From the NCBI RefSeq assembly GCF_000013405.1, contig NC_007759.1, positions 1,365,001 through 1,429,000 on the forward strand: 64,000 nt of DNA, in the 5' to 3' direction. The notes below the pieces were generated by a model, which saw only the letters and a list, made by a program, of their open reading frames with translations, had not been told where the DNA came from and ran no database searches. Below, piece by piece: positions 18,820 to 27,496 of the stretch. The position numbers and the translations under genes are program-made. This DNA comes from Syntrophus aciditrophicus SB. Lineage in GTDB: Bacteria; Desulfobacterota; Syntrophia; Syntrophales; Syntrophaceae. Each line of letters begins with the position of its first letter. Position 1 is the stretch's first letter.

Positions 18820-19941
18820 CTATCCGAACAGCGAAAGAATCTGTTGCGGCGCCATGTTCGCCTGCGCAAGCATAGAGGTGCCCGCCTGCATGAGAATCTG
18901 GTTCTTGGTAAAGGTTGTCATTTCTGATGCCATGTCTACATCGCGTATGATGGATTCCGATGCCGTGGCGTTTTCTATGGTCGTGGCCAGAATGGCAGAT
19001 GCGTAGCTTAACTGGTTTTGCGCCGCCCCCACGCTGCTTCGACGAGTATTGAGCTTTGCGATGGCAGTGTCAATTGTTGCCAGAAAAGTCTGGGCCTCCG
19101 TGGCCGAATCGAGCTGATCCTTGGACAGATCCAATCCGTCCGCATCAATTGCCTTCACACTTCCGAGAGAAACATTGATTCTGTCGTTATTTGTGTTTTT
19201 TGCACCCACCTGGAACGCAGATTCTGATCCATTCGTCGCTATAATGCTCCCGTCAGATGTAGTCGACAAGTTGCTGTTAAAGGTGAGGGTCAGGCCCAGG
19301 GCGTCGAAACGGGCACTGTTTGTTTCTCCTGCGCTCGGGACGGAGATTCCGTAAAGGGTTTGCTCTATGGATTGTCCCCCAATCGTCGCCGATACTGAAA
19401 GCGCTAAATCAGATCCGTCTGCAACGGCACTCACGGTGTATGTCGTTGCGGATTTCAGACCCGTCGCCGTATAGAGACCCTTTGCTGATGTTAATGTTCC
19501 CGAAGAAATGCCTATGCCGAATGTGCCATCGAGAAGCTTTGATCCGGCATACTCCGTACTGCTGGCGATTCTGTCGATTTCATCGAGGAGGGCATTGCCT
19601 TCCTGGTTGATTTTCGCAAGGTTGGAGCTGGCATTGGCCGAGCTTGCCTGGGTCGCCAGTTCCTTCAAGCGAGTCAGCATGTTGGATATCTGATCCATGG
19701 CCCCTTCCGCCGTCTGTAGCAGGGAATTTGCTTCAGAGGCATTACGGCTCGCCGCCTTGTAGCTGGCGATATCAGCCCGGAACTGCGTTGAAATGGCGAG
19801 TCCCGCTGCATCATCGGCAGCTCTGTTGATGCGGTATCCGGACGATAATCTCTCCAGGGATTTGGACATCGCTGAATCTGAAATGGTTAAGTTTCTATGC
19901 GCATTTAACGCTGCAATATTGTTTTGAATTCTAAGACCCAT
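18820..19941 (-). CDS. fliC: Flagellin FliC
   Basis: The 373-residue flagellin has conserved ends: LRIQNNIAALNAHRNLTISD and LERLSSGYRINRAADDAAGL at the start, and VDMASEMTTFTKNQILMQAG then LAQANMAPQQILSLFG at the end. The central 150 residues are variable and Ser/Thr/Gly-rich, the part exposed on the filament and open to glycosylation. A strong AAGGAGG ribosome site precedes the start. The gene is monocistronic, with its own promoter and terminator, and is followed by large glycosyltransferase genes. Confidence 0.97.
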   Translation of the reverse strand: MGLRIQNNIAALNAHRNLTISDSAMSKSLERLSSGYRINRAADDAAGLAISTQFRADIASYKAASRNASEANSLLQTAEGAMDQISNMLTRLKELATQASSANASSNLAKINQEGNALLDEIDRIASSTEYAGSKLLDGTFGIGISSGTLTSAKGLYTATGLKSATTYTVSAVADGSDLALSVSATIGGQSIEQTLYGISVPSAGETNSARFDALGLTLTFNSNLSTTSDGSIIATNGSESAFQVGAKNTNNDRINVSLGSVKAIDADGLDLSKDQLDSATEAQTFLATIDTAIAKLNTRRSSVGAAQNQLSYASAILATTIENATASESIIRDVDMASEMTTFTKNQILMQAGTSMLAQANMAPQQILSLFG

Positions 19942-20090
19942 GATACGATCCTCCTTGATGTGTTTTTTTAGTTGGCTTCCTTGCCGGGATTGTCAAAATT
20001 AAAATTCATTTCGCAATAAACAAAAGGCCATAACGATACTTTTACAAAATGTGTAAATTCTCTTATTACCTCCTTTCCGCTTTTTTCTTT
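19942..20090 (-). promoter_or_regulatory. Long fliC mRNA leader with CsrA-like GGA motifs
   Basis: From the predicted start site near 20091 the flagellin mRNA would have a leader of about 150 nt. On the - strand it contains GGAAAGGAGGT near its 5' end (complement of about 20067-20077), CAAGGAAGCC in the middle, and CAAGGAGGATC overlapping the ribosome site. GGA motifs paired with one at the ribosome site are the kind of target used by CsrA. With csrA-fliW in the same cluster, translational repression is likely but not shown. Confidence 0.5.
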
Positions 20091-20098
20091 TGATTTTA

Positions 20099-20126
20099 TA
20101 ATCGGATGATGGAAGGATTTACTTTA
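20099..20126 (-). promoter_or_regulatory. Sigma-28-like promoter for fliC
   Basis: On the - strand TAAAGTAA (20126-20119) and TCCGATTA (20106-20099) are separated by 12 bases, the same spacing as at fliD. Six of eight bases in each half match the FliA consensus. The position predicts the long leader described separately. Confidence 0.68.
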
Positions 20127-20198
20127 ACAAAAAAAAGAAAGTTGATGATAAATTCAGAAAAACACTGATTTTTGGGATGTTGATTTTTGCTGATACTT

Positions 20199-23100
20199 CT
20201 ATGAGGATCGAGTTGCGGGTCTTTGTTCCGGATTTATTTGAAACATCTTGCTCACAAATTCAATTTTTTCTGTATCTGGTTCAGATTCGATCAAAAGTAA
20301 ATTCTCGATCAGTTTTTGGCTGTCAATGGACAACAAAGAAATCATTTCCGTCAACCGGTTAACGGCCTTCCGATTTTCGCGAACTGAATAAGCAATATCA
20401 GTCAGAATGATGGCGATGTCTTCAAAACAGCCAATCTCTCGTTGTATATCCAACTTAAGGATGTTAAGCAGCCTGCTGCAGACTGCCAGAAAAGAATCGA
20501 TGCGATTGCATCTCAGTTCGATTTCGCACTGACAAATAAGGGTTTCCACTGAAAGTGAACTCGAAAGAGAAAGAACCTGATTGAAAAAAGTTCGAGCTTC
20601 ATCAAAGCGATTCATCGAAAGGCATGTTTCCGCCAGATGGAACCAGGAAAGGGCAAAGCGGTCATTAATTTCAATGGATTTCATGAAAGCCTCAACCGCT
20701 TTTTCAAAAAGGGATTCTTCCTTGCAGGCAATTCCTAAGTAACAGAATGCCTGGTAATTTTCCGAGTCAGCTTCCAGCGCCACACTGGAGGCGCTTAATG
20801 CCAGACTGAAATCCCCTGCCGTTAGGCTCAATTCTGCCAGTCGATTCAGGGCGACCACATCTTTGCGACCAAGCCGGTATAATTTCTCGAGACAGTTCTT
20901 TTCTTCAGTGTAATTGCCAGTCTTGTGATTCAATTTTGCGAAGGCATACCAAATTGAAGATTCATTGGGAGCCTCGGCAACCGCCATTTTAAGATAATGC
21001 TCCGCCCTCTGGATATCTCCTGTGTGGTCAATATGAAAGGTGGCGATATTCCATAAGACCTGCCATTTGAAATCAGATATTTTCAGGGCCGCCTGATAAT
21101 GCTTATCCATCTTAGTAAAATTCTGATTGCGATGAGCGGCATGACCGAGCAGAAGATGCATATCCGGAATGTTTTTTAAGGTCGTGTGGATGACGACATC
21201 GGTCTTGTCAGGATTGTTTTCAAAATAATCTGCCAGTTTCAGGAATTTGTTCCCATGTCGTTCAACCTTGTCCCATTGATTTTTTTCTCCGTAGACAAGT
21301 GTTAAGGTGTAGTGCGAATCTAAGTGATCCGGATATTTTTTGATGGATTTTCGAGAGTAGAATTCTGCACTTTCGAGATTGCCAAACAAATAAGATGATA
21401 TGGCCGCATTATGATGGGTCCACAGATATAAAGGGTGCTGATTGTTTTGTTGATCGGCTAGTTTTATTGCCAGAATGGATTCTTTTAACGCTTCTTCATG
21501 CATCCCCCGGGAGAGATAGGAAGTTCCAAGATAATGGTGCGGCCTCGGATCATCAGGATTTTCTGCGATATCTTTTTTAAGAAGATTGGTTGTTCTTAAG
21601 AATTTTTCGTTTGCTTTCTTCTCCTCAAGATCGTAGCCATAATGCATGAGTTCGATTTTTGATGGTTTCGGATTACTGGCGCCAACCAGACGGTTGTGAA
21701 CAATGCCTTCGTAATGAATAATTCCATTATTTTTGTACAATCTCTCCAGATTATGGCGCGCCTTTTTCCTGCCTTTATCATAGGTACTTATTATATTGAC
21801 AAAAAAGGCATCAGCACCGCCTGCTTCTCTAACGGTCTGACGGAGAAGCGATCCGCAGCCATCAAGAAGTTCTTCGTCAGCATCAATACTGAACACCCAA
21901 TCACACGAGACATAGGATAAAGCTTGATTCCTCGCCTTGCTGAAGCTGTTTTCCCAAGGATGGAAAAAGATCTTGTCTGTAAATTTATTTGCAATTTCAA
22001 CCGTATTGTCCGTCGATCCGGTGTCTACGATAACAATCTCGTCGACGAAATCTTTAACACTGTTCAGACACTTTTCTAAAAAAATTTCTTCATTCTTAAC
22101 GATCATGCAACAACAGATCGTCGGCAGGGCTCTTTCTTTTTCATCCGTTTTATTGATTTTATTCAAAAGGCTTTTCGTCGTCTGATCGTGGGGATTGTGA
22201 CGCCTTGCCTTTTCGAGAAAAAAAAGCGCGTCCTGAAAATATTTCTTTTCATGACAGTAAATGCCGGCCGCCTTCCAAGCCATATAGGGTTTGGGAGCCG
22301 TGTCAGCTGCCTTTTTAAAACAACAGCGCGCCTGCTCCCTGCTTCCCAGTTCATAATAAGCAATGCCAAGAAGGATATGAATGTTCCATATTTCATTCAT
22401 TGTGTTAACGACAACGGTGCTGAAATTTTCCGGATGTTCCTTATACAAGGTGATGAGGTTCTGGTATTTTCCGCCATGGTAAATCAAAGAAGACCATTGG
22501 GATTGGTCATAGTAGATTCTTATCAGGATGAAGTGTGAATCGATATGACCATGATAGAGTTCAAGAGTCCGCAACGCCAATTTTTCGGCTTTTTTCAGTT
22601 CATTTAATTCATAATATGATCTGGCCGCATTGAAGCGGGACCACAAGAAAATCAAATCCGGATTACGATCCTTATCCGCCAGGCGAACAGCGGTAAGGCT
22701 CGCATCAAGAGCGTCCTGATACATTTCCATGCTGAGGTATGAACAACTCAGGTAGTGATAGGGAAGGGGATTACTGGGGCTGTCCTGAATATCCTTCTTT
22801 AAAAGGGGAACGGTTCGATCAAATTTTGCCTTCAATTGATCAGGGGACAGATCATAACCCTTGTGTTTTATGCGGACAGGATAAATTTTAGCGTTTTTAA
22901 AGCCAATAACTCTGTTGTGAACTCGACCTTCAAACCCTATGCTTCCATTGTTTCGAAAAATTCTTGTCTGGCTGTTGATAGACTCGCTATGTTTCTTCTG
23001 GAATTCGCTGATAATCTGAACCTGGATCGCATCAATCTCCTCATTCCGAACACCTTCCAGCAGAACTTGAGTGTCTTGTCTGACCAGCTCTTCATCAGCA

Positions 23101-23357
23101 TCGATGTAAAATATCCAGTCACCACCTGCATATTTGAGAGATTGATTCCTTGCCTTGCTGAAATCATTTTCCCAGGGATGATGGAAGATTTTATCAGTGT
23201 ATTTATTCGCCAATAATACAGTCCTGTCAGTCGATCCTGTATCAACTATAATGATCTCGTCAGCAACGCCCCTTATGCTTTTCAGGCAACGTTCAATATT
23301 TTTTTCCTCATTCTTAACGATCATGCAGATGGAAATTCCCATTATTTTCTCCGGCAT
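20199..23357 (-). CDS. Tandem family-2 glycosyltransferase/TPR protein
   Basis: The 1052-residue protein contains two homologous family-2 glycosyltransferase modules: residues about 5-230 (SICMIVKNEEKNIERCLKSI, VDTGSTDRT, and the metal-binding IDADEE) and about 412-640 (CCMIVKNEE, VDTGSTDNT, IDADEE). Each is followed by tetratricopeptide repeats, with a long TPR tail. It is cytoplasmic and lacks membrane segments. Related GT2-TPR proteins glycosylate peptides or surface structures. Lying directly behind fliC in the same direction, it may modify flagellin, but the substrate is not shown. The duplicated layout suggests internal gene duplication. The start could instead be the ATG five codons further in. 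Confidence 0.85.
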   Translation of the reverse strand: MPEKIMGISICMIVKNEEKNIERCLKSIRGVADEIIIVDTGSTDRTVLLANKYTDKIFHHPWENDFSKARNQSLKYAGGDWIFYIDADEELVRQDTQVLLEGVRNEEIDAIQVQIISEFQKKHSESINSQTRIFRNNGSIGFEGRVHNRVIGFKNAKIYPVRIKHKGYDLSPDQLKAKFDRTVPLLKKDIQDSPSNPLPYHYLSCSYLSMEMYQDALDASLTAVRLADKDRNPDLIFLWSRFNAARSYYELNELKKAEKLALRTLELYHGHIDSHFILIRIYYDQSQWSSLIYHGGKYQNLITLYKEHPENFSTVVVNTMNEIWNIHILLGIAYYELGSREQARCCFKKAADTAPKPYMAWKAAGIYCHEKKYFQDALFFLEKARRHNPHDQTTKSLLNKINKTDEKERALPTICCCMIVKNEEIFLEKCLNSVKDFVDEIVIVDTGSTDNTVEIANKFTDKIFFHPWENSFSKARNQALSYVSCDWVFSIDADEELLDGCGSLLRQTVREAGGADAFFVNIISTYDKGRKKARHNLERLYKNNGIIHYEGIVHNRLVGASNPKPSKIELMHYGYDLEEKKANEKFLRTTNLLKKDIAENPDDPRPHHYLGTSYLSRGMHEEALKESILAIKLADQQNNQHPLYLWTHHNAAISSYLFGNLESAEFYSRKSIKKYPDHLDSHYTLTLVYGEKNQWDKVERHGNKFLKLADYFENNPDKTDVVIHTTLKNIPDMHLLLGHAAHRNQNFTKMDKHYQAALKISDFKWQVLWNIATFHIDHTGDIQRAEHYLKMAVAEAPNESSIWYAFAKLNHKTGNYTEEKNCLEKLYRLGRKDVVALNRLAELSLTAGDFSLALSASSVALEADSENYQAFCYLGIACKEESLFEKAVEAFMKSIEINDRFALSWFHLAETCLSMNRFDEARTFFNQVLSLSSSLSVETLICQCEIELRCNRIDSFLAVCSRLLNILKLDIQREIGCFEDIAIILTDIAYSVRENRKAVNRLTEMISLLSIDSQKLIENLLLIESEPDTEKIEFVSKMFQINPEQRPATRSS

Positions 23358-23642
23358 TCAAGATGAATGTAGACCTCTGCCTCCAATACAGAAAAAATGG
23401 TCAATTAAGCATAAAAATTACGGATACACTATGCATGGAAGGCTTCAAGATCTGCATAGAGATGGCTATATGGAAAATGTTATAAATTATAGGTTGTGGA
23501 AACGTATCCATATAATATTAAGATATCTGCCTGAAGTTTATTTCAAGGGACGGTGCTGAGAAGTGACGACCGGAAAAATCTCAGCTACATTTACATTATC
23601 CTGTCCGATACTAATCATACAGAATGCCTGTTGCTGCATTTC

Positions 23643-26600
23643 TTAAGCGATTCCGACGACCTTAAGCATATACTTTGGTATATGGAAAGGAAGATCGTAA
23701 GGCTGCTCTTCTACATTCAGGAAACCGGCTTCTTTCATGGCATAGATCATATGTTCTGCATCCCAGAGACTGCGATGTACATTATAGGGGTTAAGATCTT
23801 TTTGTATAGAACCATAAATATACTGATTAAATAACTGGAAATTCATCTCGCCTTGCTGAAAAGAAGAAAGGATTTCCTTCATATTGGGTACCGCTACTGT
23901 AAGTTTTCCTCCTTGTCTCAAGATACGTCGCATCTCTTTGAGGATTTCCAGGACTTCTGGAATATAAAAATGTTCTAACGTACCGCAGCTTAATATTTCA
24001 TCGACACTGCGGTCAGAAAAGTTGAGTCCCTTTGTAATATCAGCTACAATATCAACATTTGGTAGAGCCCTGATATCTACATTAAGAAATCCATTTCCAT
24101 AGGGAAATTCGCCTCCACAAATATCAAGTTTGATTGGCCCTTCTGGGAAGTTCTTAAAGTTGTGACTTTTGCGTTTTTGATCTGATTCTATAGCCTTAGC
24201 ATATGTCTGTCGAACATATTGAATCGACAAGCCCTGTATATCCACAGGGCGCTGAATTTGGTGAACCTTCATGGCTATAAGTCTCATCGATGGTTCATCC
24301 TGCGCGTGATAATCTGTAGGCTCTTCTTGACAAATTTCCCGGAAACCAAATTCTTGAAGTATTTCTGCAAGATTTTGAAATGTGTAGCCAAAATGATGAT
24401 AGTCCCCGGGGTGTCTCTGAAGGCCGAAGACATTATTGATCCTGAATTTCTTTCCTTCCATGTACTCTTTGATAGTTGCATCAAAGTCCGGACATTCGAT
24501 GACTAATGTACCGCCTTCCTCGAGAACACGATTCCATTCAAAAACCGCCTCTAGAAAAACGTGGCGGGGAAGATGTTCAATCATATGATATGTTTCAATT
24601 CTGGAAACGGTTCCTGCAGGGAAAGGAAGTCGACGACTATCGCAGAGAAGATCAACGGCGGAAGAGGGGATGATGTCAATATTTAAAAAACCATCCAATC
24701 TGCGCTGACCACATCCAAGGTGAAGATTCAGTGGCTGTATTGTGGGCATTTCCTTTCTGTCGTTGCCTTCCATATATCCCGTTCCTACTACAAAATTCCA
24801 ATGTGCGGCGCTGCTGACTTCAATACCATCCGGCTCACGCATACCGCGAACTGAAAAACGAGGGAAGAAGCCAAGCAGGAGATTTCTGAAATCATCGAGC
24901 CGCCAGGCGATCTTATGATCGGGATCATTCAAGTGCATCATGGGGATACCGATAACAACTCTTTTCCGCGCCACTCGTTTTGCTTCAAGAATCAATGGTA
25001 CAGGATCGCTGAAATGTTCTATGATATGATCTAGAACAACCGTATCGAAAGATTGATCAGAAAAAGGAAGTTGCTTTGCGTCTCCCTGAACAAATCTCAA
25101 CTCAGGATGATTCTTTATCGCATCCTCGTATCCCCAATCCGTCAACTCCATGCCTGTCAAATCGAGAGACGGATTGTGTCTTTTCATGATAACGGTGGAG
25201 TCCCCGTTGGCGCACCCTACATCCAAGGTGGAGCCTATGCATTGTTCTGCGGTGACTTCTTTCAATCGTCGAATTCGATCGGTGTTCAGTTTTCCCTTCA
25301 CCGGCGCCCATACTTTTTCCATATAAAAATTCTTCACCCGCTTTTCCAGCTTGTTCTCATCGATTGAAAGAATGTGCCGGATAATCTTTTGAGCTACTTT
25401 CTTGAAAGAATATGATTCGACAACTTCAAGCCCTTGTTTTCTTATGTGTTGTCTATAAAAATTATCTTCGAAGAGACGATGAAGAATTTGGTCCAGCTCT
25501 GCCGGTGAACTGTAGGTTAGTAAGGCTTCTCCAAAAATTTTTCCTGCACCGGAAAGTGAATCCGAAATCACGACACCTCCGGAAGCCATGACATCAAGAA
25601 TTCGCGGATTGAGAAAGCCTTCGCGACGCATGTCATCATGATGGTCGTTCAGTACAACTCTCGAAGAGGCATACAAATCGGGGAGTTTTTTATTGTCAAA
25701 GTAAATGCCGCGTATACATTTCTCAGGAAGGATTCCGTCCCATCCCTCGCCCCATACTTCGAGATGATCCAACCAGTTCTTTCCAAGTGCTAAGAGATCT
25801 TGAATGATTCTTCTTCCCTTGCCTTGCTTGCCATTGGCAACAAAAACAATATCATGCGCCAGTTCCCTGACTCTCAGAGGGGGGCGTTTGGCCGTGCCGC
25901 CTATTAGAAGCTCACATTTCCGGTCCATAGTTTTGATCTTTTCAAGAAAATGCGGAGACAGACAGAAAATATGATCGTATAGGGAGAGGAATTGAGGCGT
26001 TATCATATCAGGATGACTGTGTATCCATAAAATATTGTATGTTGGCTCTTCAATATTTTTAATTGGGATGCCATGCAGATGAATCAGTATCTTGGGTTCC
26101 TTGCTTGAGATAATGGCCCCTTCTGTTGAGAGCGCTTCGGCCAATTCTTTACCAAACCAATGATCGCCCCATCTTAATTTTCTTAAAGGATCTTTTTCCA
26201 GAAGATCGGACGCAGAGAGAATAGAAATCGGCAAACGCTTGAGTTTTTCTTTTCTTACAATGAGATCATTGAGAGTTTGAAGCTCTCCATTATGAGATCT
26301 TTGCTTCAATAGGGGAATTAAAAGATCTTTCGCAACTGTTACGTTCCCTTCGTCAATATAAAATTTTATTATCTTTTCAATGGGGTATTTATCTGAATGA
26401 ATAGCATCACGAAATTCGCCAATTAATCTTTGCTGGACTTCCAGAAAATTATGGTCCTGGCCATACGCCTGTATGAACTTAACAAGATAATCCTTGGCAA
26501 GGCTGAATTCTCCACTCTGCAGATGACAATTTACAATTGAGATTAATGTTTCCGGTCTGTTATCGCCGGAGTTAAAAATTTTTTTAAAAATCTTAGCAGC

Positions 26601-26903
26601 GGTGGCATAATTTTCGTTTTTTATCAGGCAGAGGGCAAGATTATTCAATGATTCTTTATAGTCCTCGTGAATTGAAAGAGCTTTGTAAAATAAGTTTATG
26701 GCTTGTTGAAGATTATCTTGACTGAAATAAACAACCCCCAAGTTATTAATTGCTTCATGGTTACAAGGATCAGCCGCAATAATTTGCTCAAAACAATTTT
26801 TTGCCCCTAATAAGTTGTTTTGATTGAAAAAAATTTCTCCTTTTTGAAACAACCTCTTTATCTCGGTCTCGTTTGTCTGAAAATTTGTATCATTGTTCAA
26901 CAT
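23643..26903 (-). CDS. TPR-glycosyltransferase-triple methyltransferase fusion protein
   Basis: Four kinds of segment occur in 1086 residues. Residues about 1-190 are TPR repeats (NLGVVYFSQDNLQQAINLFY). Residues about 240-510 resemble a GT-B/CgeB-type glycosyltransferase (EGFLNPRILDVMASGGVVIS near 433). Three SAM-methyltransferase domains follow: one near 560 (TLDVGCANGD, then FDTVVLDHIIEHF), one near 726 (LHLGCGQRRLDGFLNIDI) and one near 924 (LDICGG, then VDEILSCGTLEHFY). The order suggests synthesis and methylation of a glycan, perhaps on flagellin given its location 285 bp beyond the other glycosyltransferase. Function is inferred from domains only. Confidence 0.82.
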   Translation of the reverse strand: MLNNDTNFQTNETEIKRLFQKGEIFFNQNNLLGAKNCFEQIIAADPCNHEAINNLGVVYFSQDNLQQAINLFYKALSIHEDYKESLNNLALCLIKNENYATAAKIFKKIFNSGDNRPETLISIVNCHLQSGEFSLAKDYLVKFIQAYGQDHNFLEVQQRLIGEFRDAIHSDKYPIEKIIKFYIDEGNVTVAKDLLIPLLKQRSHNGELQTLNDLIVRKEKLKRLPISILSASDLLEKDPLRKLRWGDHWFGKELAEALSTEGAIISSKEPKILIHLHGIPIKNIEEPTYNILWIHSHPDMITPQFLSLYDHIFCLSPHFLEKIKTMDRKCELLIGGTAKRPPLRVRELAHDIVFVANGKQGKGRRIIQDLLALGKNWLDHLEVWGEGWDGILPEKCIRGIYFDNKKLPDLYASSRVVLNDHHDDMRREGFLNPRILDVMASGGVVISDSLSGAGKIFGEALLTYSSPAELDQILHRLFEDNFYRQHIRKQGLEVVESYSFKKVAQKIIRHILSIDENKLEKRVKNFYMEKVWAPVKGKLNTDRIRRLKEVTAEQCIGSTLDVGCANGDSTVIMKRHNPSLDLTGMELTDWGYEDAIKNHPELRFVQGDAKQLPFSDQSFDTVVLDHIIEHFSDPVPLILEAKRVARKRVVIGIPMMHLNDPDHKIAWRLDDFRNLLLGFFPRFSVRGMREPDGIEVSSAAHWNFVVGTGYMEGNDRKEMPTIQPLNLHLGCGQRRLDGFLNIDIIPSSAVDLLCDSRRLPFPAGTVSRIETYHMIEHLPRHVFLEAVFEWNRVLEEGGTLVIECPDFDATIKEYMEGKKFRINNVFGLQRHPGDYHHFGYTFQNLAEILQEFGFREICQEEPTDYHAQDEPSMRLIAMKVHQIQRPVDIQGLSIQYVRQTYAKAIESDQKRKSHNFKNFPEGPIKLDICGGEFPYGNGFLNVDIRALPNVDIVADITKGLNFSDRSVDEILSCGTLEHFYIPEVLEILKEMRRILRQGGKLTVAVPNMKEILSSFQQGEMNFQLFNQYIYGSIQKDLNPYNVHRSLWDAEHMIYAMKEAGFLNVEEQPYDLPFHIPKYMLKVVGIA

Positions 26904-27038
26904 GGCATTAAATATTAACTCCCAACAATAATTTCATATGCAAGAATGGCAGGTTTATTGTCACGATCTGGCTTCAACTCAGTTTTTTTTCGTCCAGAGT
27001 CTTCCTTTTCAAGACCATCTTTAAATTTAATTTTTTTT

Positions 27039-27053
27039 TGGCACTTTTCTTGT
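27039..27053 (+). promoter_or_regulatory. Possible sigma-54 promoter
   Basis: TGGCAC, five bases, then TTGT resembles the -24/-12 consensus TGGCAC-N5-TTGC except for the final base, in which the normally invariant C is T. It lies about 180 bp before the 71-residue gene. The mismatch and the better sigma-28 site downstream make this uncertain. Confidence 0.3.
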
Positions 27054-27167
27054 GTCCACAAATGTAAACAGGATTTTTTATGCAGCCATAAAAAGCAATA
27101 AAAGATCCATTCATAAAAAAATTTATTTTTTAGTGTGAAAAAAGGGAGATGATTTGGTGAAAAAATC

Positions 27168-27194
27168 TAAAGTATTTTAGATTTTGACCGATCC
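27168..27194 (+). promoter_or_regulatory. Sigma-28 promoter for the 27.2-kb unit
   Basis: TAAAGTAT and ACCGATCC are separated by 11 bases, the same spacing as the perfect flgM promoter. The conserved TAAAG and CCGAT cores are intact. It lies about 42 bp before the start of the small gene at 27236, linking that gene and the HD-GYP gene to the late flagellar regulon. Confidence 0.7.
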
Positions 27195-27235
27195 AATTGT
27201 TGGGTTAACAGGAACTCAAGAAGAAAGGTGGCGCC

Positions 27236-27451
27236 ATGACGATATCAAGTTATAAGGTTGATAGCGTAATTAAAGCATATAACAAGCAAACTCAGACTAC
27301 CTTTAAAAATCACATTCAAAACGGTATTGGCATTAATAAATTTCATCGTGATTCTGTAGCGATCTCTTGTGCGCCTGTTGACAAGTCGGCAACCTTTGAA
27401 AAAATATCATATAATATTTGCGATCTTATTTTGAAAAGTGTGGGGTGTTGA
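27236..27451 (+). CDS. Small protein of unknown function, late flagellar regulon
   Basis: The 71-residue product begins MTISSYKVDSVIKAYNKQTQ and is hydrophilic, with one Cys near the middle and one at the very end. The beginning resembles short proteins found near flagellar genes in other deltaproteobacteria, some of which look FlgM-like; I recall this pattern but cannot verify it. AAGAAAGGTGGC precedes the ATG and a sigma-28 promoter lies upstream. It is probably co-transcribed with the response regulator 45 bp downstream. Confidence 0.6.
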   Translation: MTISSYKVDSVIKAYNKQTQTTFKNHIQNGIGINKFHRDSVAISCAPVDKSATFEKISYNICDLILKSVGC

Positions 27452-27496
27452 TCCAGGAATTTAACATGATGGGAATTATCCTGTAAGGGAAAACCA

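Larger units (their letters stand above)
26904..27235. other. Intergenic region between divergent genes at 26.9 kb
   Basis: About 330 bp of AT-rich sequence separates two divergent genes. On the + strand it holds a sigma-28 promoter match (27168-27194) and a weaker sigma-54-like match (27039-27053), listed separately. No gene is visible in it, and I saw no promoter for the - strand gene. Confidence 0.6.

Noticed and set aside
19951-20050. TGGC...TTGC sequence in the fliC leader as a sigma-54 promoter
   Set aside because: The GG and GC elements are three bases too far apart for sigma-54.
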